Source: Schistocephalus solidus (Eukaryota; Platyhelminthes; Cestoda; Diphyllobothriidea; Diphyllobothriidae). From it: 64,000 nt of DNA. This document shows positions 22,770-37,433 of this stretch, piece after piece. The notes beneath the pieces were generated by a model. It was not told the DNA's origin. It saw nothing but the letters and a program-made list of their open reading frames with translations, and ran no database searches. Position 1 is the first letter of the stretch, and each line of letters starts with the position of its first letter. Made by a program: the position numbers and the translations under genes. The stretch lies in assembly GCA_017591395.1 (NCBI GenBank), contig WEDG01000375.1:62501-126500 (forward strand). Direction: 5' to 3'.

Positions 22770-22771
<2 letters not shown>

Positions 22772-22853
<82 letters not shown>
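22772..22853. repeat. (TA)n microsatellite, about 80 bp
   Basis: Long TA tract closing array 2. Confidence 0.98.
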
Positions 22854-22855
<2 letters not shown>

Positions 22856-24589
22856 GTTTGAAAACATCTATTTCTGAAAATTATTTCAGATGGAAATTTA
22901 TTATTGTTTCCATGTCGGCTAGATTAATATATTTTTAAACTCTTATTTTGCTTAACTTGGCAGACAACGGCCAGATCTGTTGCTGTATACTGGTACACAA
23001 CAGATGTATGTGCCTAAAATAATTCTTTTAAAGAATAAGCTGGAAGATTGGTCTGATCACAGTAAGTCATCTAGATTTTCGAAAAATATATTATTTGCCT
23101 TGAACCGATAAATGGCGCGCGCAGATACCCCGCCGGCAGACTGTATGTGCCAGCAAGCAAGCTGGGCGCATGTTCAAATGAACAGAAAAGTTTCATGTAA
23201 AAAAAACAAATAAATTAGGAACTCGATTCCTCTGATATATTGCTCCAGATATTTTAACCTCTTTAAACGCTGAATTAGGCAGGGAAGCGCTATGCCTTAT
23301 CCTCTGTTATTCGATGTGCATGACACCTATGCCGAGAGGTTCCATGGGTTGGCTTCTTGTTTTAGCCAATCAATGAAGTCAAATTCTACCAGAATCAACT
23401 TATGGCAGGTAAGACATTCTTGTGCATGCTACTATCGCATTCGTTGGCGTTATTTTAATTGCTTACCAAGCCCTTTTTAGTACTCTTGCTTTAAGACAAT
23501 TACCGTTTCGCTGTTGGTGGACATCCTTCATTTTTCCTAAAATGTTTTTTACGGTTTCATATGAAATGTGCAATTTGTCCATCCTTTCGGCATATCCTTC
23601 TTCTCACTGGAAAGCCTCTTATCTCGTCCCTATTCTTGAAAGAGTTCACCTTTGCGAAAAGTCTAGTAACTCATTAAAAGTTCTGTGAGCGCTCTTCAAC
23701 AGTTCGTTTATATGATAATAATTTAATTACTGATGCACACCATTGCATTTTATGCAACCGTCCCTATTATTTCTTCCTGCCACCTGCAACTTTTGATTTT
23801 TCTACAAGCAGGGTATCAGGAGTTTTCCAGTTTGCATCATTTTTATCCGATTTGGCTAAAATTGTCGATAGGAGCACACAAATATGTTACTCTCCAATTA
23901 AGCATGCTTTGCATAGGGGGAGGGGGCTAAAATTCACTAGCAGGCAACCGTTTATCAGGCTGCAGTAGGCTAACATACGATAGCCCGCAGTTGCTGTAGT
24001 GTTTGCGCGTGGTGGCCCAACTTAGACGTGCGCTTTCGTACCATAACAGGCACTACGCCAACCCCTTCAATCGTCGTCAGAGAGGCTGGGACAGTCGATG
24101 GGGGAGGATAGAGTGAGAGAGAGCGGGAGAGAGGGAGAAGAAGCGTGAGGTCGACACTGGAAACTTCATCCTAGCGGCAAACCAGTGCATTCATCAGCGC
24201 ATGACAAACCTGTCGTGCTCGTCTCTGTATGGCCTCGAGCGCATATAATCCCTCCGCGTCCGCGTAAGGAGTCACGTGATCACGGTGCCCGAGTAGTTTT
24301 AACGCGTGTGTATGAAGCCTAACGGACAGCCAGCGGCAGACGCCCACATCTCTGCAGTCACGCCATCCACTCACCAAGTTGAGACTGGCTGACTCGTACG
24401 CATTAACGCCCACATCACCTTGACGGACACATGCGAACCAGCCCAGAGCCGGCTGCGCGTCGGAGGCACTGACCACCACTGTGTTTTTTGCACGGGATTA
24501 AGCGAGTTCTCCTCTGAAATGGGTCTGGGCCATGATTAATGTGGCACTCTGGCCCACTTACTATTTAAACGCTACAATTCCCTCATGGT
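22854..24589. other. No recognisable gene
   Basis: AT-rich to about 23950, then more balanced. The 102-codon frame at 24171-24479 (-) is not recognisable. A GA-rich stretch lies at about 24110-24145. Confidence 0.4.
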
Positions 24590-24735
24590 GTGAGTCCCGT
24601 CGTGGCCTAGAAGGTTGACGCCTGACAGGAGAACTGAGGACTGGGAGTCAAGCTGCAATGGCTCCTTCTTAATGTGCCCTCTTAGGCACTCTCACTGATG
24701 TGGGTCGAGCGCCACTCCTACGGAAGCCCGATCCC
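24590..24735 (+). repeat. Dispersed repeat R1, copy
   Basis: Contains 'gaaggttg', 'gactgggagtcaagctgcaatgg' and 'ctccttcttaatgtg', in the same order as in 31440-31620 and 31840-31990. No coding capacity. Confidence 0.6.
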
Positions 24736-26739
24736 TTTATGGGGACCCGGAACATTATTTTATATGCATATACTACTAGTTGTGTGCTTGTAGACTCCAT
24801 TTAACTAACCGTTTTATTTGCAACTAATTCTATTAAACGCTGTTAGAAAAGTAAAATAAATTTGCAGTTCCTTGAAACCTTTATGCCAATTTTTTTGTGC
24901 TCTTCACCTTGATTCTTCCATGTAAACCGCTTAAATAAATATCACAAGAATGGTATGAGTTTGTAGATCCACTGTTGGCAAACGTTTTCATATATTGGGA
25001 ATGGTAACAAAAACAGGGAAATTGGGTGCCGCATGAATTGACCAAGCTAGAACCAGAAAAGCGTTTGACTATGTAAGAAATCCTGCTTTCAAGACATTTA
25101 TTTTTGCACCAAATCGGGACGGCTGACGGAAAGGGATCCGCTACAATAATCCTTAAAGTATTACTCTACGGAAGATGCCTGAACCTCCATAAAAATCATT
25201 ATCAAAGTAGAATATTTGCAGTATCCAAAACGTCAGGCCAATAAGGCTCTTGTTCCAGGGGTCGTGCATTGTTCTTCACGACTATTTCTTGGAACTGGTC
25301 CTTTCGGTTCTCTTAGCAGAGTATCACTAATTTCGGTTGATGCGATATGGTCTTGCTAAGAAGTACTTCAGTTGCTATGACGAATACAAAAGTAGGCTCA
25401 GTCAATGAATTACCTCAGCAGATGAACAGATTTTCTACCGCAGAATCCATTTGCTACCCAAAAATGGCAAACAATTACAGCAGTCAACGCACAATACTTT
25501 GAAGAAAGTAGGATGTAGCGTTACTTTTAAATACACATGATTTTCTTTCATATGAAATCACCATGGATTTATTCTTACTCCCAATAAAAGCTGACTCCCT
25601 CGATTGGACATTTTCAAAGGCGCTTTTCTGTTCCACCAACTTAACTTACTAGGTACTCAAAGTACATTAGATTTGCTAACACGGACTCGGTACTCAGTCC
25701 TGTGGCTGCAGTGCCAAGGCAAACCATTGGTCTGCTGAAAAGGACAAGCGTTAAGTAGAAGCCCTTTATGTAGGCCTAATGTCCCGATTGGACGCCAGTT
25801 GAGGCTGTAATCCTAAAGGTACCATATCAGCAGGAGTCCAGTATCGACCTTAGTACACAAATTTGCGTTCATTGAAACCAACTTCAAGAACACGTCAGCA
25901 CTAATCCGTGTCTCCTTATTTGAACCTCTATATGCAAGAGAGGGAACAAGCTTTGATATACGAGTAGTACCTTTCATAACAAACATTTATCCCGCATGAT
26001 AAAAACTAAACCAGAAAATTACACGGGTATTTGATTAAGTTATGGCCCATCGTGCAGTTTCTTGCAACGTCTACAATACTGTACCTACTGGGGGGCAGCG
26101 GACACTATAAGCCCAAAGGTAGTCAAACAACAGGATTCAGGTAATTAATTTAGTGCACGCATTCACGTTTCGATGAGACAGAAGTCGGGAGCCAGCGTTC
26201 TTGTGGTAAGCTGATGGTCAAACCGACATGCATACGTTTGCGCTGATAGATGTAACAAACTCTGAAGCGTGGTCGGACCTTTGATCGATAACCACCAACC
26301 TGTACTGTATATTCAGACATATAACTTGATCCACATGATCTGGAATTTTTAAAGGCGCATGTGTGCCCCGCTATCTAACGAAATATTCAAATTTTTTGAT
26401 TAGTTTTACTAACACGGGCTAATGGTGCGGTAAGATTGAGCTCAAGAGGGATACGACACAATTAAAGTACCCCAATATTCTAGGTTAACTTAGAGGGGTC
26501 CAAGCAGGGTTTGTACTCGGAGCACCACAACCATCAGGCCGAATCCCCGTGGTAAGTAAAAAGCAGAAGACAAGAAAATGAGGGATGTGTTGCGCACAGA
26601 ACCCTGAGTTGCTGCCTCAGGCAGCAGTGGTCACTGCCAAAGCCACGGGCTATGGTTGGCTGCATCCAGCCATACCTGGGAGAGCATGAGATAGTGGTGG
26701 TAGCTGCTTACATTGGGTTAGAGCAAGTCAAGTGTTGTG
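24736..26739. other. No recognisable gene
   Basis: About 2 kb with only very short open frames. Parts near 25605-25870 and 26105-26420 share short blocks ('ggcgc', 'taacacgg', 'aaaggta'), possibly an old duplicated repeat, but the order differs and I do not assert it. Confidence 0.4.
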
Positions 26740-27335
26740 CATTCGGGGTGTAGGCGGTACTATTTAGGGGTAGCATCACACAGATAGCATTTGGTTGCTC
26801 CATTTGTCTCGTACAGGTGGCGATTGCTCCTGTGGCCGCCTCTGACTGGGACCTAACTCTCATCTGTAGCTCATCGCAGCTGGGCACTTCCCAGCGGCGA
26901 CACACCGAGCAACCGTTATGACCAGCGGGCTAAACTATGTGAGGGTCTCCGGTGTTGTGTGTGCCTCCAAACCCGATATGTCTGACTCCCGAACTTTCCA
27001 ACTTCTCCCTAAAAAAGTCCTACGGTAGGGTGACAGCAACCCCATAGGTGGCTCAGTCTAACTCAGGTTGCTCTCCCAATAGAACAGAACCGAGACCCAT
27101 AGGGGAGTTTGAAAGCCTTCTGGGATGTCCGAGCAGCCCTATTTAGGGATAGTACTGCTTGTGTCCTTGCGGAGGAAAGAGCTATAAAAAGTGCCCTTAA
27201 AAACTGCTGGGTATCATGTCCTCTGCAGCCGGCCGCGGCTCGCAGATCGCAAACCACGCGGTCGTAAAAGTTAAACAAACAACAATATCCCCCGTCCCCA
27301 TCCCCGCTCCATACCCTCCGGGATGCTCGGGTGAG
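26740..27335 (+). repeat. LINE 5' UTR (shared with two other loci)
   Basis: The segment from 'ggggtgtag' onward, including 'gtagcatcacaca', 'cccagcggc' and 'gtgagggtctccgg', aligns to 18195-17640 (inverted) and 32245-32500 (direct). An antisense open frame at 27416-27063 is conserved with that at 17624-18091. Confidence 0.85.
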
Positions 27336-28123
27336 TCCACTCACACTAGTTGTCTGGAATGTTCTTTCCCTTTTAGACAATCCAAAGGGACATCCGGCCG
27401 GAAGGGAGGACGGCACTAGTCGCTCGGGAACTGGCGCGCTACAAGGTGATTAATGCTGCCCTCAAAGAGACCTGATTCTCTGAGCAGGGTCAGTTGGAGG
27501 ATGTGGGTGCCGGGTACACCTTCTTCTGGAGCGGCAGGCCAAAGGCAGAGCGAGGTGATGCTGGTGTCGCCTTTGCCCTCCGGAACGACATCGTGGGGTG
27601 TCTGCCACAGGGTATCAAGGATCGCCTGATGAGCCTCCGCCTGCCTCTTCGGGGAGACAAGTTCGCCAACTTCATCAGCGCCTACGCTTCCCCAATGATT
27701 AGCTCTGATGTGACGAAGGACAAATTCTTTGAGGACCTGCACGCCCTCATGGTGACTGTGCCGTAGACGGACAAGTTAATTTTCGTTTGTGAATTCAACG
27801 ACTCTGTCTGCACAGACCGCGCTGCCTGTCAGGATGTGCTGAGTCCCCACGGTCTCGGTAGCTGTAACGATAACGGCCTCCTTCTTCTACAAACCTGTGT
27901 GGAACACCATTTCCTGCTAACCAACACCTTCTTCCGCCTTCCGACGCGGGAGAAGGCCACATGGATGCACCCTCGGTCGCGGTGCTGGCAGCTGCTGGAC
28001 TTTGTTCTCGTCCGGAGGCGACATCGACAGGGCTTGCTAGTAACCCAAGTGATCAGCGATGCCGATGGTTGGACGGATGACCACCTCGTCATCTCCCAAA
28101 TGAGGCTCCAACTTCAACCTTGA
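27336..28123 (+). pseudogene. LINE APE-type endonuclease domain
   Basis: Two main frames: 27494-27766 ([15 protein letters not shown], then ISAYASPM) and 27836-28123 ([21 protein letters not shown], ending [13 protein letters not shown], where the family usually has an S/TDH catalytic motif and here DDH). The central GDFN is degraded to CEFND around 27790, and a stop (TAG) lies at 27764-27766. Endonuclease activity is therefore not expected. Confidence 0.85.
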
Positions 28124-28168
28124 GTAAGTAAGTGACCGTCAGGTAAGTTAAATACTATTTTTTTTAAT

Positions 28169-28543
28169 TTGTCTGCTCCCTGTTTTGATTTCAGCAACCA
28201 GATACCCCAGAAACTGGAGGACCCGCATGCTCCATATAAGAACGCCGCCGTGGAGACACGATGCTGTCAACTGCGAAATGTCATCCCGTCCACCACCCTA
28301 TACGTCCTCGGACTCGCACGCCGTCAACAACAAGACTGTTTTGGCGGCAATGACGCCAACATCAGCAACTTACTCGCGGAGAAGAATGGAGTACACAAAG
28401 CCTACATGGACCATAAGAGTGACGCCACCAAAGCAGCCTTCTTGAGATGCCGGCGCCTTGTACAGCAACGGCTGCGGGAGATACAGGATGCCTGGATGAT
28501 CCGAAAGGCTGAGGAAATCCAGGGGTATGCGGACCGCAATTAA
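28169..28543 (+). pseudogene. LINE linker region before RT
   Basis: A frame carrying GLARRQQQDCFGGND, ISNLLAEKNGVHKAY and a basic LVQQRLREIQDAW helix, the usual connector between endonuclease and RT in this family. It ends in a stop at 28541-28543. A further frameshifted stretch to 28945 continues the similarity. Confidence 0.8.
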
Positions 28544-28945
28544 ATGAAAAACTTTTTCAAAGCCATCGAGGCCATCCACGGCCCGTGCATCAAGGGGACC
28601 GCACGGCTGCTCAGCTCTTACGGAACAACACTTCTGACAGAGAAATCCCAAATTCTGAAGCGCTGAGCCGAGCACTTCAGAAGTGTCCTTTATTGCTCAT
28701 CAGCCATCTCCGATGTTGCTTTTGGCCAGCTCTGTCAAACGGATACGAACAATGACTTGGAGCTGCCGCCTTCCCTACCAGAAACCATCTGGGTCGTGCA
28801 ACAGCTTTCGAGTGGGAAAGCACCGGAATCTGACGCAATCCCAACGTAAGTCTACAAGCACGGCGGGCCCCGGCTCATTGTGGAACCCACGACACTCTTC
28901 CAGGAGGCGTGGCGCAAAGGACAATTTCCTTAGGATTTCAAAGAC

Positions 28946-29767
28946 GTGACCATCGTCCATTTCTACCAGTGGAGGGGGAACCGGCAACTCGGTGATAAGC
29001 AGAGAGGCATCCCTTTATTCAACATCTCCGGGAAGATCTTCGCCCGTATCCTTCTCAATCGTCTGAACGGTCACCTAGAGCAGGGCCTGCTCCCGGAACG
29101 CCAATACGGCTTCCGACGACATCGGGGGACAACCGACATGACCTTCTTCGCCCGCCAGCTACAAGAGAAGTGTCAGGAGATGCGAATCCACCTCTACACT
29201 ACCTTCATGGATCTAACGAAAGCCTTTGACACGATGAATCGTGATGGACTGTGGAAAGTCATGCAGAAATTTGGCTGTCCTGAGCGATTCACGCACATGG
29301 TGCGTCAGCTTCATGACGGGATGACGGCGCGCGTCACTGACAACGGAACGGTATCCGAAGCATTCGAAGTGACCAACGGAGTGAAGCAGGGCTGCGTACT
29401 GGCCCCCACCCTCTTCAGTCTCATGTTCTCTACTATGCTGATGGATGCCTACCGTGATGAGCAGCCTGGGATCCGCATCGCCTACAGAACTGATGGGCAC
29501 CTTCTCAACGGTCGGTGTATGCAGGCCCAAACGCGCGTGTGTAGGACTACAGTCCATGAGTTGCTCTTTGCGGACGACTGCATTCTTAACACCGTGACGG
29601 AGGAGGACACGCAAAGGAGCCAGGACCACTTTGCCGCAGGCTGTACCAATCAGTACAGCCAAAACTGGGGTTATGCACCAACCACCGCCCAGCGCGGAAT
29701 ACAATGCTCCCCGAATCAATGTCAATGGCGCTTAAATCAAAAATGTGGAAACCTTTGCTTATCTTGA
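28946..29767 (+). CDS. LINE reverse transcriptase domain
   Basis: Open for 273 codons; the start shown is only the first ATG. Visible RT blocks in order: [46 protein letters not shown] (motif A, catalytic Asp), [19 protein letters not shown] (motif B), and [10 protein letters not shown] (motif C, FADD at about 29569-29580). The catalytic residues are intact although the full element is broken. It would copy its RNA at the nicked target. Confidence 0.9.
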   Translation: MTIVHFYQWRGNRQLGDKQRGIPLFNISGKIFARILLNRLNGHLEQGLLPERQYGFRRHRGTTDMTFFARQLQEKCQEMRIHLYTTFMDLTKAFDTMNRDGLWKVMQKFGCPERFTHMVRQLHDGMTARVTDNGTVSEAFEVTNGVKQGCVLAPTLFSLMFSTMLMDAYRDEQPGIRIAYRTDGHLLNGRCMQAQTRVCRTTVHELLFADDCILNTVTEEDTQRSQDHFAAGCTNQYSQNWGYAPTTAQRGIQCSPNQCQWRLNQKCGNLCLS

Positions 29768-30182
29768 AAGCGCGCTGTCACGCAACACGAGAATCGATTA
29801 CGAGGTTGCTTAACGGCCTTCGGCCTTCGACCTTCGGCCGGCTGCAGGCCTCCATGTGGAATCTATACGATATTCACCTGAACACCAAACTGAAGATGTA
29901 CAAGGCAGTCATCTTGACGACACTCCTTTACGGAGCGGAGACCGGGGCCGTCTTTTCGAACCAAGCCAGGAAGCTGTATCACTTCCAGCTCAGCTCTCTC
30001 CGCAGAATACTGAAGCTGAGATGGAAAAACAGGGACCCAAACACGGAAGTCCTGGAGTGGACCGGAATCCTCAGCATTCAAGCCATTCTGTGCGATGGAG
30101 CGGCCACCAGGTTAGAATGAACGACGAGCGATTACCCAAACGACTTTTCTACGGAGATGTCACTACGGGTGCGCGCCGATAG
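29768..30182 (+). pseudogene. LINE RT C-terminal (thumb and connector) region
   Basis: Frames at 29704-30120 and 29856-30182 give [49 protein letters not shown] and, in the other frame, ERLPKRLFYGDV, all typical of the segment after motif C. One frameshift lies near 30100. Confidence 0.85.
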
Positions 30183-30353
30183 GGAGGTCAAAAATGACGC
30201 TACAAGGACACTTTGAAAAAATCTCTGAAGCAACTGCAAATCAACTCGGTGACCTGTGAGGACCTTACCCAGGATATTCCGGCATGGAGAAGATCTGTGG
30301 GGACTGGTACGGCAATCTATGAGGCCAACCGAATCGCTGCTGTTTAGGCCAAA

Positions 30354-31250
30354 ATGGTGGCTTGCAAGTCACAAGCACCGTGGATCAACACTGCAAATGT
30401 CCAAGCTCTGCCAACTTGCCCACGCCATCAACGCATATTCCACGCGCGAATCGGCCTTATCGGACATCTTCGAACTCAATGCAACAACAATCCCATAACA
30501 TCAGCCTCTGCCGCACCTGCCTCAGACCCCACGACGACGACCACCACAACCGCTGATAGCAACTTCATCGATGCCCCGCCGCCCACGATCACCGACACCA
30601 TCCTCCCTCCTCCACTCCCTGCGCCGATAACGGCGAAGAACACAACTTGCCCCACTCCCACCACCTCAGTAGCCACCTCCGACTACCTGCCACTTGCTAT
30701 CTCCAACACCGCCGCCCCCAGTACCGGCTATGGGGACTCGGTACTAATCTGTCGTCATTACGATCGCACATTCACCTCACACATCGGCCTGATCGTCACT
30801 AGCGCATCAATTGCACAGAGACTGGGAACTAGTGCCTGGAGCACCAACACACAGCAGAGACCGCCGCCCCCACTGCCCTCACTGCCCACGCGCATTCAAT
30901 CATCGCATGGGCACATGTGCATCCACGAAAGTGGAATCCACCGCGATTCCAGCGCATCTTGCGCACCCATCAACACTTCCCATAGTCCTCCCATGAGCTC
31001 GACTACCAGTACCAGCAGCAAAACCCCCGCAGACTCAGCACCTCCCGACCTATCTTGTCCTCATTGTCACCGCACATGCACGTCACGCATCGGCCTGGTC
31101 AGTAACTTGCGAATCAATCGCACAGACACCGTCGAACCAATGCCAGGAGCCCCAAAATACGCCCGCAGCACTCAACTCAACTCTCCGCACTGCCCACGCA
31201 CATTAACACACCACATGGGCTTATTAGGTCTCCATGAAAACCGGCGGTAG
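30354..31250 (+). CDS. LINE C-terminal zinc-finger and proline-rich tail
   Basis: Open for 298 codons. At least four finger-like units share the layout C-x2-C, R-x-(F/C)-x3-I/MGL, then an H-rich end. The best is CPHCHRTCTSRIGL near 31050; others lie near 30395, 30750 and 31185. Several have lost a Cys or His (for example the CxxC of the second reads CRHY). Between them are Pro/Thr/Ser-rich linkers. C2H2-like fingers at the end of a LINE protein may bind nucleic acid or aid target choice; that role is inferred. Confidence 0.75.
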   Translation: MVACKSQAPWINTANVQALPTCPRHQRIFHARIGLIGHLRTQCNNNPITSASAAPASDPTTTTTTTADSNFIDAPPPTITDTILPPPLPAPITAKNTTCPTPTTSVATSDYLPLAISNTAAPSTGYGDSVLICRHYDRTFTSHIGLIVTSASIAQRLGTSAWSTNTQQRPPPPLPSLPTRIQSSHGHMCIHESGIHRDSSASCAPINTSHSPPMSSTTSTSSKTPADSAPPDLSCPHCHRTCTSRIGLVSNLRINRTDTVEPMPGAPKYARSTQLNSPHCPRTLTHHMGLLGLHENRR

Positions 31251-31439
31251 AACTCCGCCGACTATACCACAACACTGCATCTCTCCTCATCAGCCTCTGC
31301 ACCTCACATGATCACACGCATCACCACAAAAACATGGTCTCAGTCGGCATAACTGATTGAGAGGCAAGCATGATCCTCGGCTCTTTCTCCATGTGACTCC
31401 TCTGCTGCATGTATGATCGGAGCTTGAGAATATCATGGG

Positions 31440-31620
31440 GCGATAACCGCCGTGGATGGGAAGGTTGCCAACTGAAAATTACACTCAGGCCTCGCAGCCA
31501 GTCAAATATGCGTTGTGTGGAGTAGCTGACTGGTGGTCTGAGAGTCAGGCTGCGATGGCTCCTTCTTAACGTGACCTCCGGCACTCTCACATATGTGAGA
31601 CGTGAGCCGTTAAACCCCCT
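31440..31620 (+). repeat. Dispersed repeat R1, copy
   Basis: Shares 'gggaaggttgccaactga', 'gtgtggagtagctgactgg', 'tgagagtcaggct' and 'ctccttcttaacgtg' with 31840-31990. The two copies are in tandem about 400 bp apart. Confidence 0.65.
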
Positions 31621-31839
31621 GTTGTTTAAATTGCTGGTGCTTGTGTTTGGGGGGCAGGTCGTGTACGTAGTACGCGTAGGCGAGGGCTACCAGCAGCTGC
31701 GCCCACTTCCGCATCAGACAACTGACCGGCTCGGGCGGTGATCTGATTGTGCGGGTGGGGGAGATAGTGAGGTCAACAGCCCAGCGCATTTTCCTCACTA
31801 TAAACAATCTGAACCGCTTGAAACTATCACAGTGCGCTA

Positions 31840-32245
31840 AAAGCCGTGACTTGGAAGGTTGCCAACTGACGGGATAACTCGGAACTTGTGGTCAGCCCAA
31901 TGTGTGTTTTGTGTGGAGTGGCTGACTGGCCAACTGAGAGTCAGGCTAAAATGACTCCTTCTTAATGTGGCCTTTATGGCACTCCCACTCCGTAGGATCT
32001 GAGCCAGGTTTGGTGGCACGCCCAGGGGGCGACTCCGGCCGCGCCAGCCACCTGCGTCTTCTCCCGCCTCCAGTCTTCTTGACTCTGTCATGACACAGGG
32101 CTCAAGTGCAGGAGGAGGAGAGAGTGCGGTAGCTGCAGCGCAAGGCTAATATCACTTAAAACTAATGCACCCGCAAGTCACCGTCCCTGCTCCACCCTTC
32201 CATGGAGCATACGGTGGACATCGTCGAAAGCGACTGTCGAACTGT
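31840..32245 (+). repeat. Dispersed repeat R1, longest copy, joined to a LINE 5' UTR
   Basis: Includes the R1 core and a downstream block (32010-32240, with 'ctccagtcttcttgac' and 'gctaatatcactt') shared with 59480-59700 and, inverted, with 33085-33250. Its right end runs without a gap into the LINE 5' UTR segment at 32245. Confidence 0.65.
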
Positions 32246-32500
32246 CGTGTGTGTGGGGTGTAGGGGGTACTAGTTAGGGGTAGCATCACACAGGTAGTAG
32301 TTGGTCGCTCCATCTCTGTCGTATAGGTGGTGAATTCTCCTGTGACCGCCTCTAGCTGTTACCCAACTCTCACCTGTGGCTCCTCGAAACTGGTTCTTCC
32401 CAGCGGCCACAACCCGGGCAACCGCCACGACCGGCGGGCTAAACCAGGTGAGGGTCTCCGGTGCTGTGTGTGTCTTTACACCCGGTACGTCTGCTCCCTT
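32245..32500 (+). mobile_element. Isolated LINE 5' UTR fragment
   Basis: Matches 26745-26960 and the inverse of 18195-17985 over about 220 bp ('ggggtagcatcacaca', 'cccagcggccacaac', 'ggtgagggtctccggtg'). No endonuclease or RT follows; a C/T-rich stretch does (32490-32620). Confidence 0.8.
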
Positions 32501-33084
32501 CCCCCTGTTCTTGCCCTCTCCTGTCCGCCCTGCCCTTCCTTCTCTCCTTTTCCCACCCCACTCCCCTCTCTCCTCCTACCATCTCCTCCACCCCTCCTCT
32601 CTCTTCCTCTCAAGTAAATGTGCCCCGCAATCCTAACGAGGATTTAAGCTGTACCGGAGTTATAATCACCCTCCCCGTACGAGGGGTAATCTTGTACTAA
32701 GTTCCAGAAGGATATATATTCCCGTATCTTAACTTTAACCTTAGCTCTAATCACAACCCCTCCTTTAATTTGGACCAAGCTCGCCCGTGATACGGGCAGG
32801 TGTACTTAAAACTATTTCCTTTGGTGAATTGACCGACAGGCAAGCACATGTTAGCCGAAGTTTTTCCCAAATTCCCCAATGTGCATTTTTTGTATGTGAA
32901 TAGTGCGAAAAAGAGTCGGCGTTAAAATGTGAGCAGTTTGACCGTCGGTTCCTACGATACCAATCTGGTGTCCCACGGCAGGTTGGGGGCAGGAATGGTG
33001 ACTTGCGCTTGAACTAGATGACGGTGATAGTAAACTTGCGTGGCACCTATCGCAATATCTCTTCCTCACTCTCTCTCTTCCTCC
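32501..33084. other. Pyrimidine-rich stretch and spacer, no gene seen
   Basis: 32490-32610 is strongly CT-rich. Open frames across it are compositional. A degenerate 'cttaac...accttag' tract lies near 32730. Confidence 0.4.
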
Positions 33085-33250
33085 ACCCTCTTGGTCATGA
33101 TGTCATGAGCAAAGCAAGAAGACTGGAGGTGGGCCGTAGCACAGATGACTGGCGGGGCGTGGGGCTCTGCCTAGGCTTGTGTAGCGCCTTCCATCTTGGT
33201 GCCCACGCCTCTTACTGGTCTTCCCCTTCTCTTCCTTTACGGAACAGGGC
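33085..33250 (-). repeat. Dispersed repeat R1, inverted partial copy
   Basis: The minus strand matches the 32010-32095 block of R1 ('cctccagtcttcttg', 'ctc...atgac'). Confidence 0.45.
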
Positions 33251-37349
<4,099 letters not shown>

Positions 37350-37393
37350 CACGCCAGAAGAAGGGGTGATCACGGAAACAACAGTTTTAATGT

Positions 37394-37433
37394 CCTGAAA
37401 TTTCAAAATCAAACAAGATTGCATCGTTGGAGG
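37394..37433 (-). ncRNA. Degenerate hammerhead-like motif, PLE C 3' UTR
   Basis: Same layout as 52576-52615 but with core CCAACGA and GAAATTTC; two invariant core positions are lost. Confidence 0.35.

Larger units (their letters stand above)
21542..22771 (-). repeat. Array 2: four 309-bp head-to-tail tRNA/hammerhead units
   Basis: Units start at 21542, 21851, 22160 and 22469 in plus coordinates, an exact 309-bp period, and are nearly identical. Functional orientation is minus. Each has a tRNA-like head (A box TAGCACAGTGGG, B box AGTTCGAGGCT), a hammerhead-like motif, and a tail that crosses into the next unit. The fourth unit is the most diverged (for example a change in the A box at about 22626). 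(TA)n tracts flank both sides (21520-21541, 22772-22853). This is the organisation of hammerhead satellite or retrozyme arrays; a rolling or read-through transcript cut by the ribozyme would give 309-nt monomers. Confidence 0.9.
26740..31330 (+). mobile_element. Near full-length decayed LINE (APE endonuclease, RT, zinc fingers)
   Basis: A non-LTR retrotransposon with the order 5' UTR (26740-27335), APE-type endonuclease (27336-28123), linker and RT (28169-30180), and zinc-finger tail (30354-31250). Frames are broken by several frameshifts and stops (for example after 27766, 28543, 29767 and 30182), so it is a pseudogene. It is the longest of the related copies in this window. The RT catalytic FADD is intact. 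Confidence 0.9.

Noticed and set aside
22690..22861. Open frames made of repeated Tyr-Ile (also at 19729-19983 and 47508-47918)
   Set aside because: They are translations of (TA)n microsatellites.
24171..24479. 102-codon minus-strand frame as a gene
   Set aside because: GC-rich stretch with random-looking composition and no family signature.
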